This document shows, in pieces, positions 15,506 through 23,976 of a DNA stretch of 29,507 nucleotides; position 1 is the stretch's first letter; each line of letters opens with the position of its first letter. The position numbers were made by a program, and so were the translations under genes. The stretch is taken from contig CAJWWH010000007.1 in NCBI GenBank assembly GCA_913048545.1, positions 1 through 29,507 on the forward strand, read 5' to 3'. The DNA is from an uncultured Opitutia bacterium. Lineage in GTDB: Bacteria > Verrucomicrobiota > Verrucomicrobiae > Opitutales > MB11C04. The notes under the pieces were generated by a model. The model was given only the letters and a program-made list of their open reading frames with translations, did not search any database and was not told the origin of the DNA.

Positions 15506-16099
15506 TCAGGAACCTTTTGAAACCACAAACGTTGCCCGTCGATCAAGGCGTGACTGATCAGAAGTTGCATTGGGTACCGCAAGTTCGTCGCCCAAGGAAA
15601 TCACTTCTATCCGGTTCCCGTCACATCCAAGTTCCATCAGGTACTGTTTAACCGTCGTTGCCCGGCGGTCACCGAGAGATTTGTTGTAATCCGGAGTACC
15701 TTTCCAATCGCAATACCCTTCAATGAGGAGTCTTGCATTGACATTGGATTTCATAAACTCTGCGATTTCTGATATTTTGATCCGTTCTGATGCATTGACA
15801 TTGTATTGATCAAAACCAAAAAAAACAGGTTCAAACGGCCGGATCACATTTAGGGGATCATCAAAAGCGGAGAGCCCTGAATCGCGTGGCGCAAGTGGGT
15901 CAAACTCACCAAAATCTCCGCTGAGGGGGTCACCCAATCCGGCGAAGTCTTCAGCACCGTCGTTAAATCCGGATGTACCTGAACCGGATGCGTTATCCCC
16001 GTCACGGTTCAAAGTCGTTTCAGGTTGTGCTTTTTTGGAACAGGAAGAGAAAAGGAAAAGAAGAATGATTGGACCGAGAATAAAAAGCGAAGTTTTCAT
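15506..16099 (-). CDS. Pal-like OmpA-domain lipoprotein (second of a pair)
   Basis: Product of 197 residues. A lipoprotein signal ends FSSC (Cys20), followed by a disordered Gly/Asp/Ser-rich linker of about 60 residues. The C-terminal OmpA domain (about 88-197) begins RPFEPVFFGFDQY. Its peptidoglycan-binding motif is GYCDWKGTPDYNKSLGDRR, with the Asp and Arg that bind diaminopimelate. Such proteins tether the outer membrane to the cell wall and work with TolB. No tol genes are present here. A strong AAGGAG Shine-Dalgarno site precedes the ATG. It lies 10 bases after its paralogue, which shares most of the OmpA domain but not the linker. Confidence 0.92.
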   Translation of the reverse strand: MKTSLFILGPIILLFLFSSCSKKAQPETTLNRDGDNASGSGTSGFNDGAEDFAGLGDPLSGDFGEFDPLAPRDSGLSAFDDPLNVIRPFEPVFFGFDQYNVNASERIKISEIAEFMKSNVNARLLIEGYCDWKGTPDYNKSLGDRRATTVKQYLMELGCDGNRIEVISLGDELAVPNATSDQSRLDRRATFVVSKGS

Positions 16100-16109
16100 T
16101 TCTACTCCT

Positions 16110-16712
16110 TCAGGAATCTTTGAGTACTATGAATTGCGCTTTTCGTTCCAAGCCTGCGGTAGTTGGATCTGCGTCCGGGGTTGCAATTTCATCTCCAATT
16201 GAAATAATTTCCACTCTGGAAGATTCGATCCCCAGATCTACGAGGTAATCCTTCACACTGCTGGCCCGGCGATCACCCAGAGATTTGTTGTAGGAGGGGG
16301 TGCCTTTCCAGTCACAATATCCTTCCACTAAAACCCGGGCATCAGGAGTTTCTTGAAGGAAGGAGGCAATATTCTGTAATTTTGCCCGTTCCTCGGAACC
16401 GATACTGTATTGATCAAATCCAAAGAATATGGGCTCGAACGGACGATCTGGATTTTCAGGAATTGCAGAATCTCCCCAGAAAGGATCCTGAGGAAAGAGT
16501 CCATCGTCCCCGTCCAGACCGGAAATCGTCGCACCCAGGGGAGAAAGATCATCCCCATTGTTTGCTAAATCGTTGGCCGAACCGATAAAAGTTCCCCGAT
16601 CTGTTCCTTTAATGAGTGATGTGTCATCCGGACTGGGTCCCTTGCTCTTTGAGCAACCAGCCTGAAAGAATGCCACCGCTAACAATCCCGTAATCCACAT
16701 TGAATTTTTCAT
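16110..16712 (-). CDS. Pal-like OmpA-domain lipoprotein (first of a pair)
   Basis: Product of 200 residues with lipobox FQAGC (Cys20), an acidic Asp/Gly/Asn-rich linker, and an OmpA/Pal domain from about residue 90 beginning RPFEPIFFGFDQY. The peptidoglycan-binding segment GYCDWKGTPSYNKSLGDRR keeps the key Asp and Arg. It is predicted to be anchored in the outer membrane and bound to peptidoglycan. GGGAG eight bases before the ATG is a good Shine-Dalgarno site. The paralogue follows after 10 bases. Which of the two, if either, is the functional Pal of a Tol-Pal system cannot be told. Confidence 0.92.
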   Translation of the reverse strand: MKNSMWITGLLAVAFFQAGCSKSKGPSPDDTSLIKGTDRGTFIGSANDLANNGDDLSPLGATISGLDGDDGLFPQDPFWGDSAIPENPDRPFEPIFFGFDQYSIGSEERAKLQNIASFLQETPDARVLVEGYCDWKGTPSYNKSLGDRRASSVKDYLVDLGIESSRVEIISIGDEIATPDADPTTAGLERKAQFIVLKDS

Positions 16713-16807
16713 ACTTATATCTCCCGCTATTTACGATTGGCCATCCCATAGCCAACCTTCTTATTATTTTCTTGCGCAGGTCACATCCTTCGTCAACGAG
16801 AAAGCGC

Positions 16808-17641
16808 ATGAACTTACCAATTTGCTTATTAGTGGATAATGGATCACTTCGTCCGGAGGCTGTGCTTGCGATGAGAAGGGTTGCTCAAAAACTGAGTAAT
16901 GCGAGTTCCTTTGTGGTTCGAGCAGTCAGTTTACTGCATTCTAATAAAATTGCACCCTCCAAGCTTAACCATGAGAACGGTGCGACCATTGAGACTTTTC
17001 TTGCCAGTGAACAGGGGAGGAATGAAAAAAAACTTTTAGTGTTGCCCTTTTTTTTGGGGCCCAGTCTTGGAATTACCGAGTGGTTAATGGAGAAACTTCA
17101 GGATTGGGAACAAAAGAAAAGTGGTCGGTCTTTTAAAATCTTGGATACCCTGTATCTTGGGAACGAGAAAATACTCGCTCAGGCACTTGATCAGCAGATT
17201 GAACAGGTCAGGTTGGAGAACAAATTAGCAAACCCTCATGTGGCGATGGTTGATCACGGGACTCCAGTTTTTGAAGTCAACCAGGTAAGGGAAAGAGTGG
17301 GGATGGAATTAAACACACTCTTCCTAAAGGGGGATTTTACATTTTCCACTTGCTCGATGGAGCGCAGGGAGGGTGATGAGTTTGCATTTAATGATCCTTT
17401 ACTTGAACAAGTTCTGGCAAAATGGGGCCGACAGGGAGTGGAGCAGGTGGTGCTGGCGATGTTTTTTCTTTTGCCCGGAAGGCATGCCGGAGAAAACGGA
17501 GATCTGGTTGAAATTTGCAAAGATGCTGAAAACAAATTTCCGCAGATGAAGATTTTTCAAACTCTTCCACTGGGAGAAGAAAATATAATTTTCGAAATCC
17601 TGATGGGAAGATTAAACGCAGAACTTGTTGAAGAATGCTAA
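16808..17641 (+). CDS. CbiX/SirB-like chelatase-family protein
   Basis: The 277-residue product is a two-half class II chelatase of the CbiX/SirB family, which inserts Co or Fe into sirohydrochlorin for cobalamin or siroheme. The N-half has VDNGSLRPE, where the usual catalytic His is Asn11, and PFFLGPSLGITEW, which lacks the second His. The C-half has VDHGTPVFEV (His150) and LLPGRHAGENGD (His226), both intact. The start is the ATG at 16808, which puts the first strand at the family's N-terminus; the frame is open further upstream without support. No cobalamin or siroheme gene is nearby, so metal and substrate are unknown. It is divergent from the Pal pair and convergent with the EamA gene. 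Confidence 0.85.
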   Translation: MNLPICLLVDNGSLRPEAVLAMRRVAQKLSNASSFVVRAVSLLHSNKIAPSKLNHENGATIETFLASEQGRNEKKLLVLPFFLGPSLGITEWLMEKLQDWEQKKSGRSFKILDTLYLGNEKILAQALDQQIEQVRLENKLANPHVAMVDHGTPVFEVNQVRERVGMELNTLFLKGDFTFSTCSMERREGDEFAFNDPLLEQVLAKWGRQGVEQVVLAMFFLLPGRHAGENGDLVEICKDAENKFPQMKIFQTLPLGEENIIFEILMGRLNAELVEEC

Positions 17642-17666
17642 TCAGCATTTCCTGAAATTTTCGATC

Positions 17667-17705
17667 CTGGGAATTTTAGTTTAACGGGGCAAAATAAATT
17701 CCCAG
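17667..17705. terminator. perfect 10-bp inverted repeat between convergent genes
   Basis: CTGGGAATTT (17667-17676) and AAATTCCCAG (17696-17705) form a perfect stem around a 19-base loop. One arm lies in the last codons of the EamA gene and the other at and beyond its stop, between two convergent genes. The position suits a bidirectional terminator, but the loop is long and no T-run follows. Confidence 0.4.
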
Positions 17706-18563
17706 AATTAAAAGTGATGCTCCCAAAAGTCGCCTAATCCGAACCGGTTTGTTCATTTCCCCTTCTTTCAGGCCAATCCGGGTACCAATCCATGAAGCTA
17801 AAATAACCGCCCAGATTCCACGGCAGGCGTAAAATACATTGGCCTCTGCCGGCACCTGATAAAAAGCGATGGCCATGGACATGAGTACGGCCTGTATTCC
17901 CATCGGTATGCAGGATGCAAACATCCAGATGTCAGCTTTTTTGCGGATCTTAAAAAATGTGCCCCTGACCAGGGGGATCAGGAGGATGGATGCAGATCCC
18001 ACAGTTAAAAACATTATCGATACCACATGGGAAGGAGTTGATTGCTGGGCAAGGCTCGGAACCATTGCATCGGTTAAACCAAAACCGGCGGCAGTCAATA
18101 AACCGAGTCCGATTGCCATAAAACTCACCTTGCCCCCTTGGGCGGGCCACCCGATCAGGGCAACGGCAACGGCAGCAAGGGTAACGGCAATCCAGGTTGC
18201 CTGAGACGGGGTTCCGCTTAGTCCGAGGAGCAGTACAAAGAACGCCACAAAAATTGATTTGGCCCCCATGATCGGAGTGACCATTGAAGCGTCTCCTTTT
18301 TCAAGGGCGAAAAAACAGGCGGTTTGGGAGAGAAAGAAAATAGAACCGAGCAGGACTCCGGACTGTACATCATTCATTGTGGGAATACTTCCCTCAATGA
18401 AGGGGTAGGGAATAAAGAATAACGCCATGATCCAGTTTGAAAACAGGAGGGAACGCACGGTGCCGGCACCGAGCTCCAATCCGCGCTTGCACAGTAAGGC
18501 ACTGCATGCGTAAAACGCCCCGGCTAAAAAAGCGAGAAGGTAAGGTGGTAGATTGACCGGCAA
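17676..18563 (-). CDS. EamA/DMT-superfamily transporter
   Basis: The 295-residue product has about ten hydrophobic segments arranged as two EamA repeats, the drug/metabolite transporter fold. The first half includes FYACSALLCKRGLELG and the second AVLMSMAIAFYQ and CRGIWAVILASWIG. DMT carriers export or import small metabolites, and the substrate is not predictable. The start is a TTG at 18563: no ATG lies near the first helix and no Shine-Dalgarno site is visible, so the N-terminus is uncertain. It follows the DUF6807 gene by 12 bases on the same strand, which suggests cotranscription. Confidence 0.85.
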   Translation of the reverse strand: MPVNLPPYLLAFLAGAFYACSALLCKRGLELGAGTVRSLLFSNWIMALFFIPYPFIEGSIPTMNDVQSGVLLGSIFFLSQTACFFALEKGDASMVTPIMGAKSIFVAFFVLLLGLSGTPSQATWIAVTLAAVAVALIGWPAQGGKVSFMAIGLGLLTAAGFGLTDAMVPSLAQQSTPSHVVSIMFLTVGSASILLIPLVRGTFFKIRKKADIWMFASCIPMGIQAVLMSMAIAFYQVPAEANVFYACRGIWAVILASWIGTRIGLKEGEMNKPVRIRRLLGASLLILGIYFAPLN

Positions 18564-18575
18564 AAATCGGGTGGG

Positions 18576-19535
18576 TTAATTGATTGTACCCGCCATGAAA
18601 TTATCACTTAAGCCCTGACACTCCCTTGCGGTCTTTTCCCCTTGATTAATGATCAGCCGATAACGAACTTTGAGGGGTTGCTTGGGGGTGATTTCAGTCT
18701 TGAAATAAGAGCCAAATCGTCCGTAATCCCGCTCACTGTGAAAGGCGGGTTTGGGATTATTGGGGTGATCCAGGTAAACGGTGGTGTAACGGTTATTTCC
18801 CACGATAATACACTGGGACTTCCACAATAAATTGATCATGTCTTTGTCCTTTGGCCAATTTTTGGTTTTTCCATTTTCATCTTTCCCGTCCGCGGGGCGG
18901 GTGTAGTAAGTTTCCTGCTTTGTTTTTTCAGCCACTTCATTCGCTGCCCTGAATTGAAAGCCGGCATGTTGTGGATCCCCGTCAAGTTCCACCAGTTCCT
19001 GCTCGGTTCTGATTGTGGAATGGAAATCAATTTGCAGTGATCCGTCGGGCAGTAAGGAAAAATGGAGCTTTCTTCGCTCCACCGCAAAGGTTGTGTGGTC
19101 ATCCATTCGCCAATCAATTTCCACTTCGTGTGATGCCGATTTTTCATTGGCGGATTGAGACCGTAATTTTTGGTGTACTTGATACCCTTTTTTGCAGTGC
19201 CAGGTATCCACTTTGATCTTTTTTCCGTTGTTATCGGTGGCTTGGCATTTCGAAAACCCAAAATAAATTCCCCGATGATGAGTGTATTTCCCTCCCGGTC
19301 CCTTGGTTAAAAAATCCCGCCCGTTTTCCTGGTAAATGTGATGAAATGGTTTGTAGGTCCTTTCGCGGTCCACTGGATCCATATTTTCGTACACATATCG
19401 GGCAATTTTCTTACCGCCAAAAAGAAGGTCTGTGTGCTTGCCCGGGGTATCCTGCCAATCCCATGATTTCCCATGTACTGGACTCAATCCGAGCATGGGC
19501 AAGAGAAGCGAGAAGCAGGAAATTCTAAAATTCAT
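18576..19535 (-). CDS. secreted DUF6807 (PmoA-like) protein
   Basis: Product of 319 residues with an N-terminal signal peptide (hydrophobic residues 6-20). The mature part matches the DUF6807 family, often named methane oxygenase PmoA in databases although it has nothing to do with methane monooxygenase. Features are YVYENMDPVDRERTYKPFHH, KYTHHRGIYFGFSK with a His pair, and the C-terminal YGRFGSYF and RYRLIINQG strands. The fold is predicted to be a beta-sandwich. The family is abundant in Verrucomicrobiota and Planctomycetota, commonly near sugar-related secreted proteins; its activity is unknown. It precedes the EamA transporter in a likely two-gene operon. Confidence 0.87.
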   Translation of the reverse strand: MNFRISCFSLLLPMLGLSPVHGKSWDWQDTPGKHTDLLFGGKKIARYVYENMDPVDRERTYKPFHHIYQENGRDFLTKGPGGKYTHHRGIYFGFSKCQATDNNGKKIKVDTWHCKKGYQVHQKLRSQSANEKSASHEVEIDWRMDDHTTFAVERRKLHFSLLPDGSLQIDFHSTIRTEQELVELDGDPQHAGFQFRAANEVAEKTKQETYYTRPADGKDENGKTKNWPKDKDMINLLWKSQCIIVGNNRYTTVYLDHPNNPKPAFHSERDYGRFGSYFKTEITPKQPLKVRYRLIINQGEKTARECQGLSDNFMAGTIN

Positions 19536-19659
19536 GAATCAAATCAAAGTTTTTAAATGAGTTATTCCAAGCAAAAACGGAGTCTGATCCCTGAAATTTT
19601 TTTTATTAACAGCGATTTAATTGTTCGCGGAAAACCTTAAAACACCTAATTTATTTTAC

Positions 19660-20613
19660 ATGTCCGGTGCTTGTAAAGTTTTGCTTTTACTCTCTTTTTT
19701 CACATTCGCGAAAGGGACATTCGGTGTTATTGATTTTGAGAAACAGGTCTGGCCCATTTTGGAAAGCCGCTGCGTGGAATGCCACAAAGCCCCTTACGAA
19801 CTGAATGGAAAACTCAAGGAACCCAAAGCCGGCCTTCGACTCGACGGAGCCGCTCATTTAATGTTCGGCGGAGACGGAGGAGTGGTCGTCGTGACGGATC
19901 ATCCCAGCCAAAGTCCGCTTTATCAACGGGTCGTTTTGCCCTTGGATGATTCTGAGCATATGCCCCCCAAAGGCGATCCCCTGACCCATGCCCAAAAGGA
20001 AATCCTGAGGAAGTGGATTGCGCAGGGGCTTGATTTTGGGAAATGGATTGGCCAGGTGGATGGTGTCGAGGAACTCGCTCAAAGAAAAGAGGAGGAGAGT
20101 GTGATTCCGGTGCCTGAACATATCCGGTTTTACACACAGCTTTCCGGTGGTCTCGAGGCGTTGCCGGATAATGAATTGTCGAGGATTGCTTCCGAAACTA
20201 ATTTGATGATCCGTCCGATTGGGATCGGGAACTCCCTTTTGGAGGCACGGGTCGTAACCAATCCCGATCAGGTCGGGGATGCGGAAATCAAACGGCTGCT
20301 TCCAATTGCGGATTATTTAACCAAGCTGGATTTGCGTAACACTGAAATTTCTGAGCGTTCGCTTGTTTATATTGGAGGATTTCCCAAACTTACTGAACTT
20401 AATCTACGGGGTACTGAAATTGGAAATACTGGACTGGGTGAGCTTGTTAGATTACCGGGACTGCAAACGCTCAATCTGTGCGAGACGGAAGTGTCGGATG
20501 ATGGACTGCGGTGGTTGCGGAAAATAAAGTCCCTTCGTCAGGTTTTTCTTTGGAATTCTGAGGTCAGTTCACCCGCCCGTCTTCGACTGGCGGAAATGAT
20601 AACCGGAGATTAA
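19660..20613 (+). CDS. secreted planctomycete-type cytochrome c protein with leucine-rich repeats
   Basis: Product of 317 residues from ATG 19660, which gives a clean signal peptide (about 1-22); the frame also offers a TTG at 19621. After VIDFEKQVWPILESR comes a heme-binding CVECH (38-42) and the GLRLDG and HMPPKGDPLT segments of the PSCyt1 domain (to about 125). A linker follows, then about four LRRs of the L..L.L..TEI type (about 215-305). PSCyt1 usually heads much longer proteins with PSD1 domains; here it is joined to LRRs instead. Predicted to be periplasmic or surface-exposed, binding one heme. Partner unknown. It is convergent with the PQQ-like gene. Confidence 0.87.
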   Translation: MSGACKVLLLLSFFTFAKGTFGVIDFEKQVWPILESRCVECHKAPYELNGKLKEPKAGLRLDGAAHLMFGGDGGVVVVTDHPSQSPLYQRVVLPLDDSEHMPPKGDPLTHAQKEILRKWIAQGLDFGKWIGQVDGVEELAQRKEEESVIPVPEHIRFYTQLSGGLEALPDNELSRIASETNLMIRPIGIGNSLLEARVVTNPDQVGDAEIKRLLPIADYLTKLDLRNTEISERSLVYIGGFPKLTELNLRGTEIGNTGLGELVRLPGLQTLNLCETEVSDDGLRWLRKIKSLRQVFLWNSEVSSPARLRLAEMITGD

Positions 20614-20625
20614 ATCGTTTTGTTC

Positions 20626-21819
20626 TCAGTCGGAAAGTTTCCAGAGACTTTTATCTGATCGCACATAGAGGGAGCCTTTCGCCACTGCAGGCGTGCAAAG
20701 AATTGTTTCCTCGAGTTGAACGGTCGCCACTTCTTCGCCTTCCTTCTCTCCGAGGCGGATAAATTGGCCCAACCCGTCTTCATTAAATACGAAAAGATGC
20801 TTCGATGTGGTAATGGGCGACCCGCTCATGGGGCCTTTCAGTCGCATCCTCCAGATGATTTCTCCGGAATCGACTTGGGCACAGGTTAGCACATTTGCCT
20901 TGTTAATCACATAAAGTTTGTTTCCCGAAATGGTGGGACTCGCCGTTCCGGGACCAAGCTTATTATCCTGCCAAAGCTGTGTGTGCGATTTCCCGTCCGG
21001 ACGGGACTGAAGTGCGGTCAGTCCATTGGAGGGAACCAGTATTATTTCACCTTTAACGGTGCTGGAGGGGATAGTGGAGGCACCTTGGTGGAAAGTCCAT
21101 TGATCCTCCCCTGATACCGGGTCGATAACAGCGATTCCGTCCTTGGACTGAAGGGCAACCCGGGGTTTATCCTTTTTTCCGAAAACAGTGGGGGAGGTCC
21201 AGTTTGCACCTCGGGGACGGTCTTTTTTCCAAATCGTGGTTCCATCCGAAAGTTTGAGTCCAGCAGTGAACGATTCGGCATCGTTTTCGACCTGGGCAAT
21301 CAGCACTCCGTTTGCAATGACCGGGGAGGATGACATGCCCAGCCCATTGGCGGCATTAGGGTAATCAAAAGTCAGTCCGCGCAACCACTTTAAGTTGCCC
21401 CGTAAGTCCAGGCAAAAAATATCATTGGATGAAAACTGGGCCACCACCACCTCGCCATTACTCACCATAGTGGGTGCAGCCACGCATGTTTTTTCATGAC
21501 AAATTGTCCGTCCGGTAGCCTTGAATTTTCTTTCCCACGACTGTTTCCCGGTCTCAATTTCAAAAGCGAGAATATGCAGCGTTTTTTGCTTGGGACCACT
21601 GGAAGCGGTGAGAAAGACATGCTTTCCCACAATGATGGGACTGGACAACCCACGCCCGGGAAGATCCACTTTCCATGCGGATTCAGATTCAAGTCCGATA
21701 TGTGGAGATAAACTTTGAGTAATGAGGCCGTTTCCGGTATCCCCGCGAAAAGATAGCCAATTCCCGAACAGGGCAACCGGCAGGCAAATGAAAGATAAAG
21801 AGATAATAAATTGATTCAT
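20626..21819 (-). CDS. secreted PQQ-like beta-propeller protein
   Basis: The 397-residue product has a signal peptide (about 1-19) and then begins NWLSFRGDTGNG, the typical opening of PVC outer-membrane-protein-assembly/PQQ-like WD40-type propellers. Repeated blades are seen, such as WKVDLPGRGLSSPIIVGKHV, LGPGTASPTISGNKLY and RLKGPMSGSPITTSKHLF. BamB-like or enzymatic (PQQ dehydrogenase) labels are common, but cofactor-binding residues are not evident, so a scaffold or binding role is more likely. The start overlaps the stop of the upstream HEAT/jelly-roll gene (ATGA), so the two are translationally coupled and may form one complex. Confidence 0.88.
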   Translation of the reverse strand: MNQFIISLSFICLPVALFGNWLSFRGDTGNGLITQSLSPHIGLESESAWKVDLPGRGLSSPIIVGKHVFLTASSGPKQKTLHILAFEIETGKQSWERKFKATGRTICHEKTCVAAPTMVSNGEVVVAQFSSNDIFCLDLRGNLKWLRGLTFDYPNAANGLGMSSSPVIANGVLIAQVENDAESFTAGLKLSDGTTIWKKDRPRGANWTSPTVFGKKDKPRVALQSKDGIAVIDPVSGEDQWTFHQGASTIPSSTVKGEIILVPSNGLTALQSRPDGKSHTQLWQDNKLGPGTASPTISGNKLYVINKANVLTCAQVDSGEIIWRMRLKGPMSGSPITTSKHLFVFNEDGLGQFIRLGEKEGEEVATVQLEETILCTPAVAKGSLYVRSDKSLWKLSD

Positions 21820-22988
21820 TTTCGTTTTTCAGTCGGATAGTCGTTGGTGGGAAAAGATTTCACAGGAGAAAGAGATGAAAGTCCGGGGTCCGGGTGGAGG
21901 GCTGTTCCGGTGGGATCAGTAATTCTCAGGCAAAATTCCCACTGCTTTGTCCAGGACTGAGTCTGTTCGTTCTGGCATACCTTGACCAAGATTTCGTTTT
22001 CCCCTTCCCGCAGCTGCCCATTGACAATAAACTGATCAACACGGGTTTTGCCCCGGTGATATTCATCGCGGGCAAAAAGGAGCTTTCCATTGACCCAGAG
22101 TTTCCAGGCGTTTTTCGAACCGATCCGAAACTGGGCAGGTCGGACGGAGTCAGAACGAAATGTGGTGTGTGCGTACGCCAATACTTCCTTCACTTCTCCG
22201 TACTGTAAATTAACATCCAGCATACCGAATGGATCGGTGGTCGAGAAAGGGGACCATTTGATTTTTTCCTCTTTTCCCTGGTAATTCGCATCCAAATCGA
22301 TCTTTTCCTCGGGGGGGAATGGGGTGTTAAACCCTTTTCTGCCAGTATTATCGAAGGGGCCAACAGTCTGCCAGTCGGGGAGAAAGCCCATAAGCGATTG
22401 GATGTCAATTATTTCGCCCGCTTCTTCCAATGCTTCGCTGGCTTCCTTGATTTGGTCTACCTCTCTTCCATTGGTTAAAACTTTTTCGTACAAGGCCTTG
22501 GCTCGCTTTGGTTTGTTTGAACCGCGAGCGGAAAGAAGAATGTTTTCTATAGCAAGACGGCGAAGACTGGGTTCCGGATCATCAATAAAACCCGGGGTTA
22601 GCGTTTGGGCAAAAGCGGTTTTTTTATCCTGAATTATTTCAAAGGCGAACATCCTTGAACTCCCGGTATTTTGGTTATCCTTTAGAAAAGCGAGAATTTC
22701 TTTTTCGGGAAAATTGTCTTTTTCACGATCGAGGATTTCCGACACGGCTGACCGAATCCAATTATCGCCCAGATCGTTCGCCTTGTTCATTGCGGCAAGA
22801 AGTTTGGGGATTGCGGATGGGGGAAGGGTTGAAATTGCCTCCCAGTCCTTCACCGCCTTACTGTTACCCACTCCCTTGGATTGGATTGCAGTCAAAGTGC
22901 TAATGAATTCAGGTACGGATGTTTTTCCTCCGGCAGGAAGGCAGATGGCAAGAAAGAAAGGAATGTGAAGAATCGCAATTATTTTCAT
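21816..22988 (-). CDS. secreted HEAT-like and jelly-roll protein
   Basis: Product of 390 residues from ATG 22988, which gives a signal peptide (MKIIAILHIPFFLAICLPAGG). The upstream extension to 23129 has no support and would overlap the divergent esterase. Residues about 30-190 are alpha-helical and resemble HEAT-like repeats (SEILDREK, LRRLAIENILLSARG). Residues about 200-370 resemble a galactose-binding jelly-roll: DWQTVGPFDNTG, KLWVNGKLLFARDEYHRG, GENEILVKVCQN and WEFCLRITDPTG. This arrangement is common in PVC secreted proteins, usually for binding carbohydrate or partner proteins. It is first in an operon with the PQQ-like propeller. Confidence 0.82.
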   Translation of the reverse strand: MKIIAILHIPFFLAICLPAGGKTSVPEFISTLTAIQSKGVGNSKAVKDWEAISTLPPSAIPKLLAAMNKANDLGDNWIRSAVSEILDREKDNFPEKEILAFLKDNQNTGSSRMFAFEIIQDKKTAFAQTLTPGFIDDPEPSLRRLAIENILLSARGSNKPKRAKALYEKVLTNGREVDQIKEASEALEEAGEIIDIQSLMGFLPDWQTVGPFDNTGRKGFNTPFPPEEKIDLDANYQGKEEKIKWSPFSTTDPFGMLDVNLQYGEVKEVLAYAHTTFRSDSVRPAQFRIGSKNAWKLWVNGKLLFARDEYHRGKTRVDQFIVNGQLREGENEILVKVCQNEQTQSWTKQWEFCLRITDPTGTALHPDPGLSSLSPVKSFPTNDYPTEKRK

Positions 22989-23091
22989 TGGACTATTTAT
23001 GGTATGATTACCCAACTTTTCGCAAAATAAAAATTCATTAAAACTTTTTTTTGTTTTGCATACATCGATAAGTTTGACTGAAAGAGTTTGG

Positions 23092-23976
23092 ATGTATTTG
23101 TTCAGACCATTGATTTTATTGATTGGCACCCAGGTGATTTATGGCGTGCCTTCACGGGATTTTAAACTATGGCCTGATCTTGCTCCCGGTGAACAAAAGG
23201 GGGAAGTGGAACCGGAGTCCATTAAACCGCCAAAAGATGAAAATGATGTCCTGAGGATATCCAATGTATCAGTCCCGAGCATTAAATTTTTTCCCGCTGA
23301 CCCGGGTATGGCAAACGGAACCGCTGTGATTGTCTGTCCGGGTGGAGGATACAATATATTAGCCTATGAACACGAGGGAACTGATGTGTGTGAATGGCTG
23401 AATTCATTTGGAGTGACTGCCATCCTACTCAAGTATCGCGTGCCGAGAAGAAAAGACAGGGAGAAACATGAAGCCCCCTTGCAGGATGCCCAACGGGCAA
23501 TGGGAATAGTCCGCAGGGACGCTGCCCAATGGAATATTAATCCTAATAAAATCGGAATACTGGGTTTTTCAGCCGGGGGAAACCTGGCGGTGATGGCGTC
23601 GACCACATTTAAAACCAGATCTTATCCACGGGTGGACCAGGCGGACGAAGTTTCCTGTCGCCCGGATTTTGCAATTCTGATTTACCCCGCCTATCTTGTG
23701 GACAGGAAGAAACGGTCTCAATTATTGCCTGAGATTCAAGTCACCCCTGACACTCCACCCTGTTTCTTGGCTCACACCGGGGATGATCATGTACCCGCCG
23801 AAGGAAGTGCCTTGCTTTACCTGGCTCTTGAAAAAGCGGGGGTTGAGGGAAATGAACTTCACCTGTATCCATTCGGGGGACACGGGTACGGAATGAGGAA
23901 GTCGGACAAAGCAGTTTCCACCTGGCCAAACCGGGCGAAGGAATGGATGAACGCAATGGGATGGGTAAAGAAGTGA
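23092..23976 (+). CDS. secreted alpha/beta-hydrolase, esterase-like
   Basis: The 294-residue product has a signal peptide (about 1-18) and an alpha/beta-hydrolase fold of the BD-FAE/acetylxylan-esterase type. The oxyanion loop CPGGGY lies at 82-87, the nucleophile Ser160 in GFSAGG, the acid at Asp231/232 in GDDHVPAE and His264 in GGHGYG. It probably removes acetyl or feruloyl groups from polysaccharides outside the cytoplasm; the exact substrate is unknown. ATG 23092 is preferred over the TTG at 23056: AAAGAG lies just upstream and the signal peptide then begins properly. The next gene overlaps its 3' end. Confidence 0.9.
   Translation: MYLFRPLILLIGTQVIYGVPSRDFKLWPDLAPGEQKGEVEPESIKPPKDENDVLRISNVSVPSIKFFPADPGMANGTAVIVCPGGGYNILAYEHEGTDVCEWLNSFGVTAILLKYRVPRRKDREKHEAPLQDAQRAMGIVRRDAAQWNINPNKIGILGFSAGGNLAVMASTTFKTRSYPRVDQADEVSCRPDFAILIYPAYLVDRKKRSQLLPEIQVTPDTPPCFLAHTGDDHVPAEGSALLYLALEKAGVEGNELHLYPFGGHGYGMRKSDKAVSTWPNRAKEWMNAMGWVKK

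Noticed and set aside
18576..19535. Methane monooxygenase subunit PmoA.
   Set aside because: Database names for DUF6807 proteins carry PmoA by mis-transfer; this is a secreted soluble protein, not a membrane monooxygenase subunit.
23056..23091. TTG start for the esterase 12 codons upstream of ATG 23092.
   Set aside because: It would put a polar stretch before the signal peptide; the ATG has a purine-rich site upstream and gives a proper signal sequence.
22989..23129. Upstream extension of the HEAT/jelly-roll protein to 23129.
   Set aside because: The extension carries no family sequence, would bury the signal peptide and would overlap the divergent esterase start.
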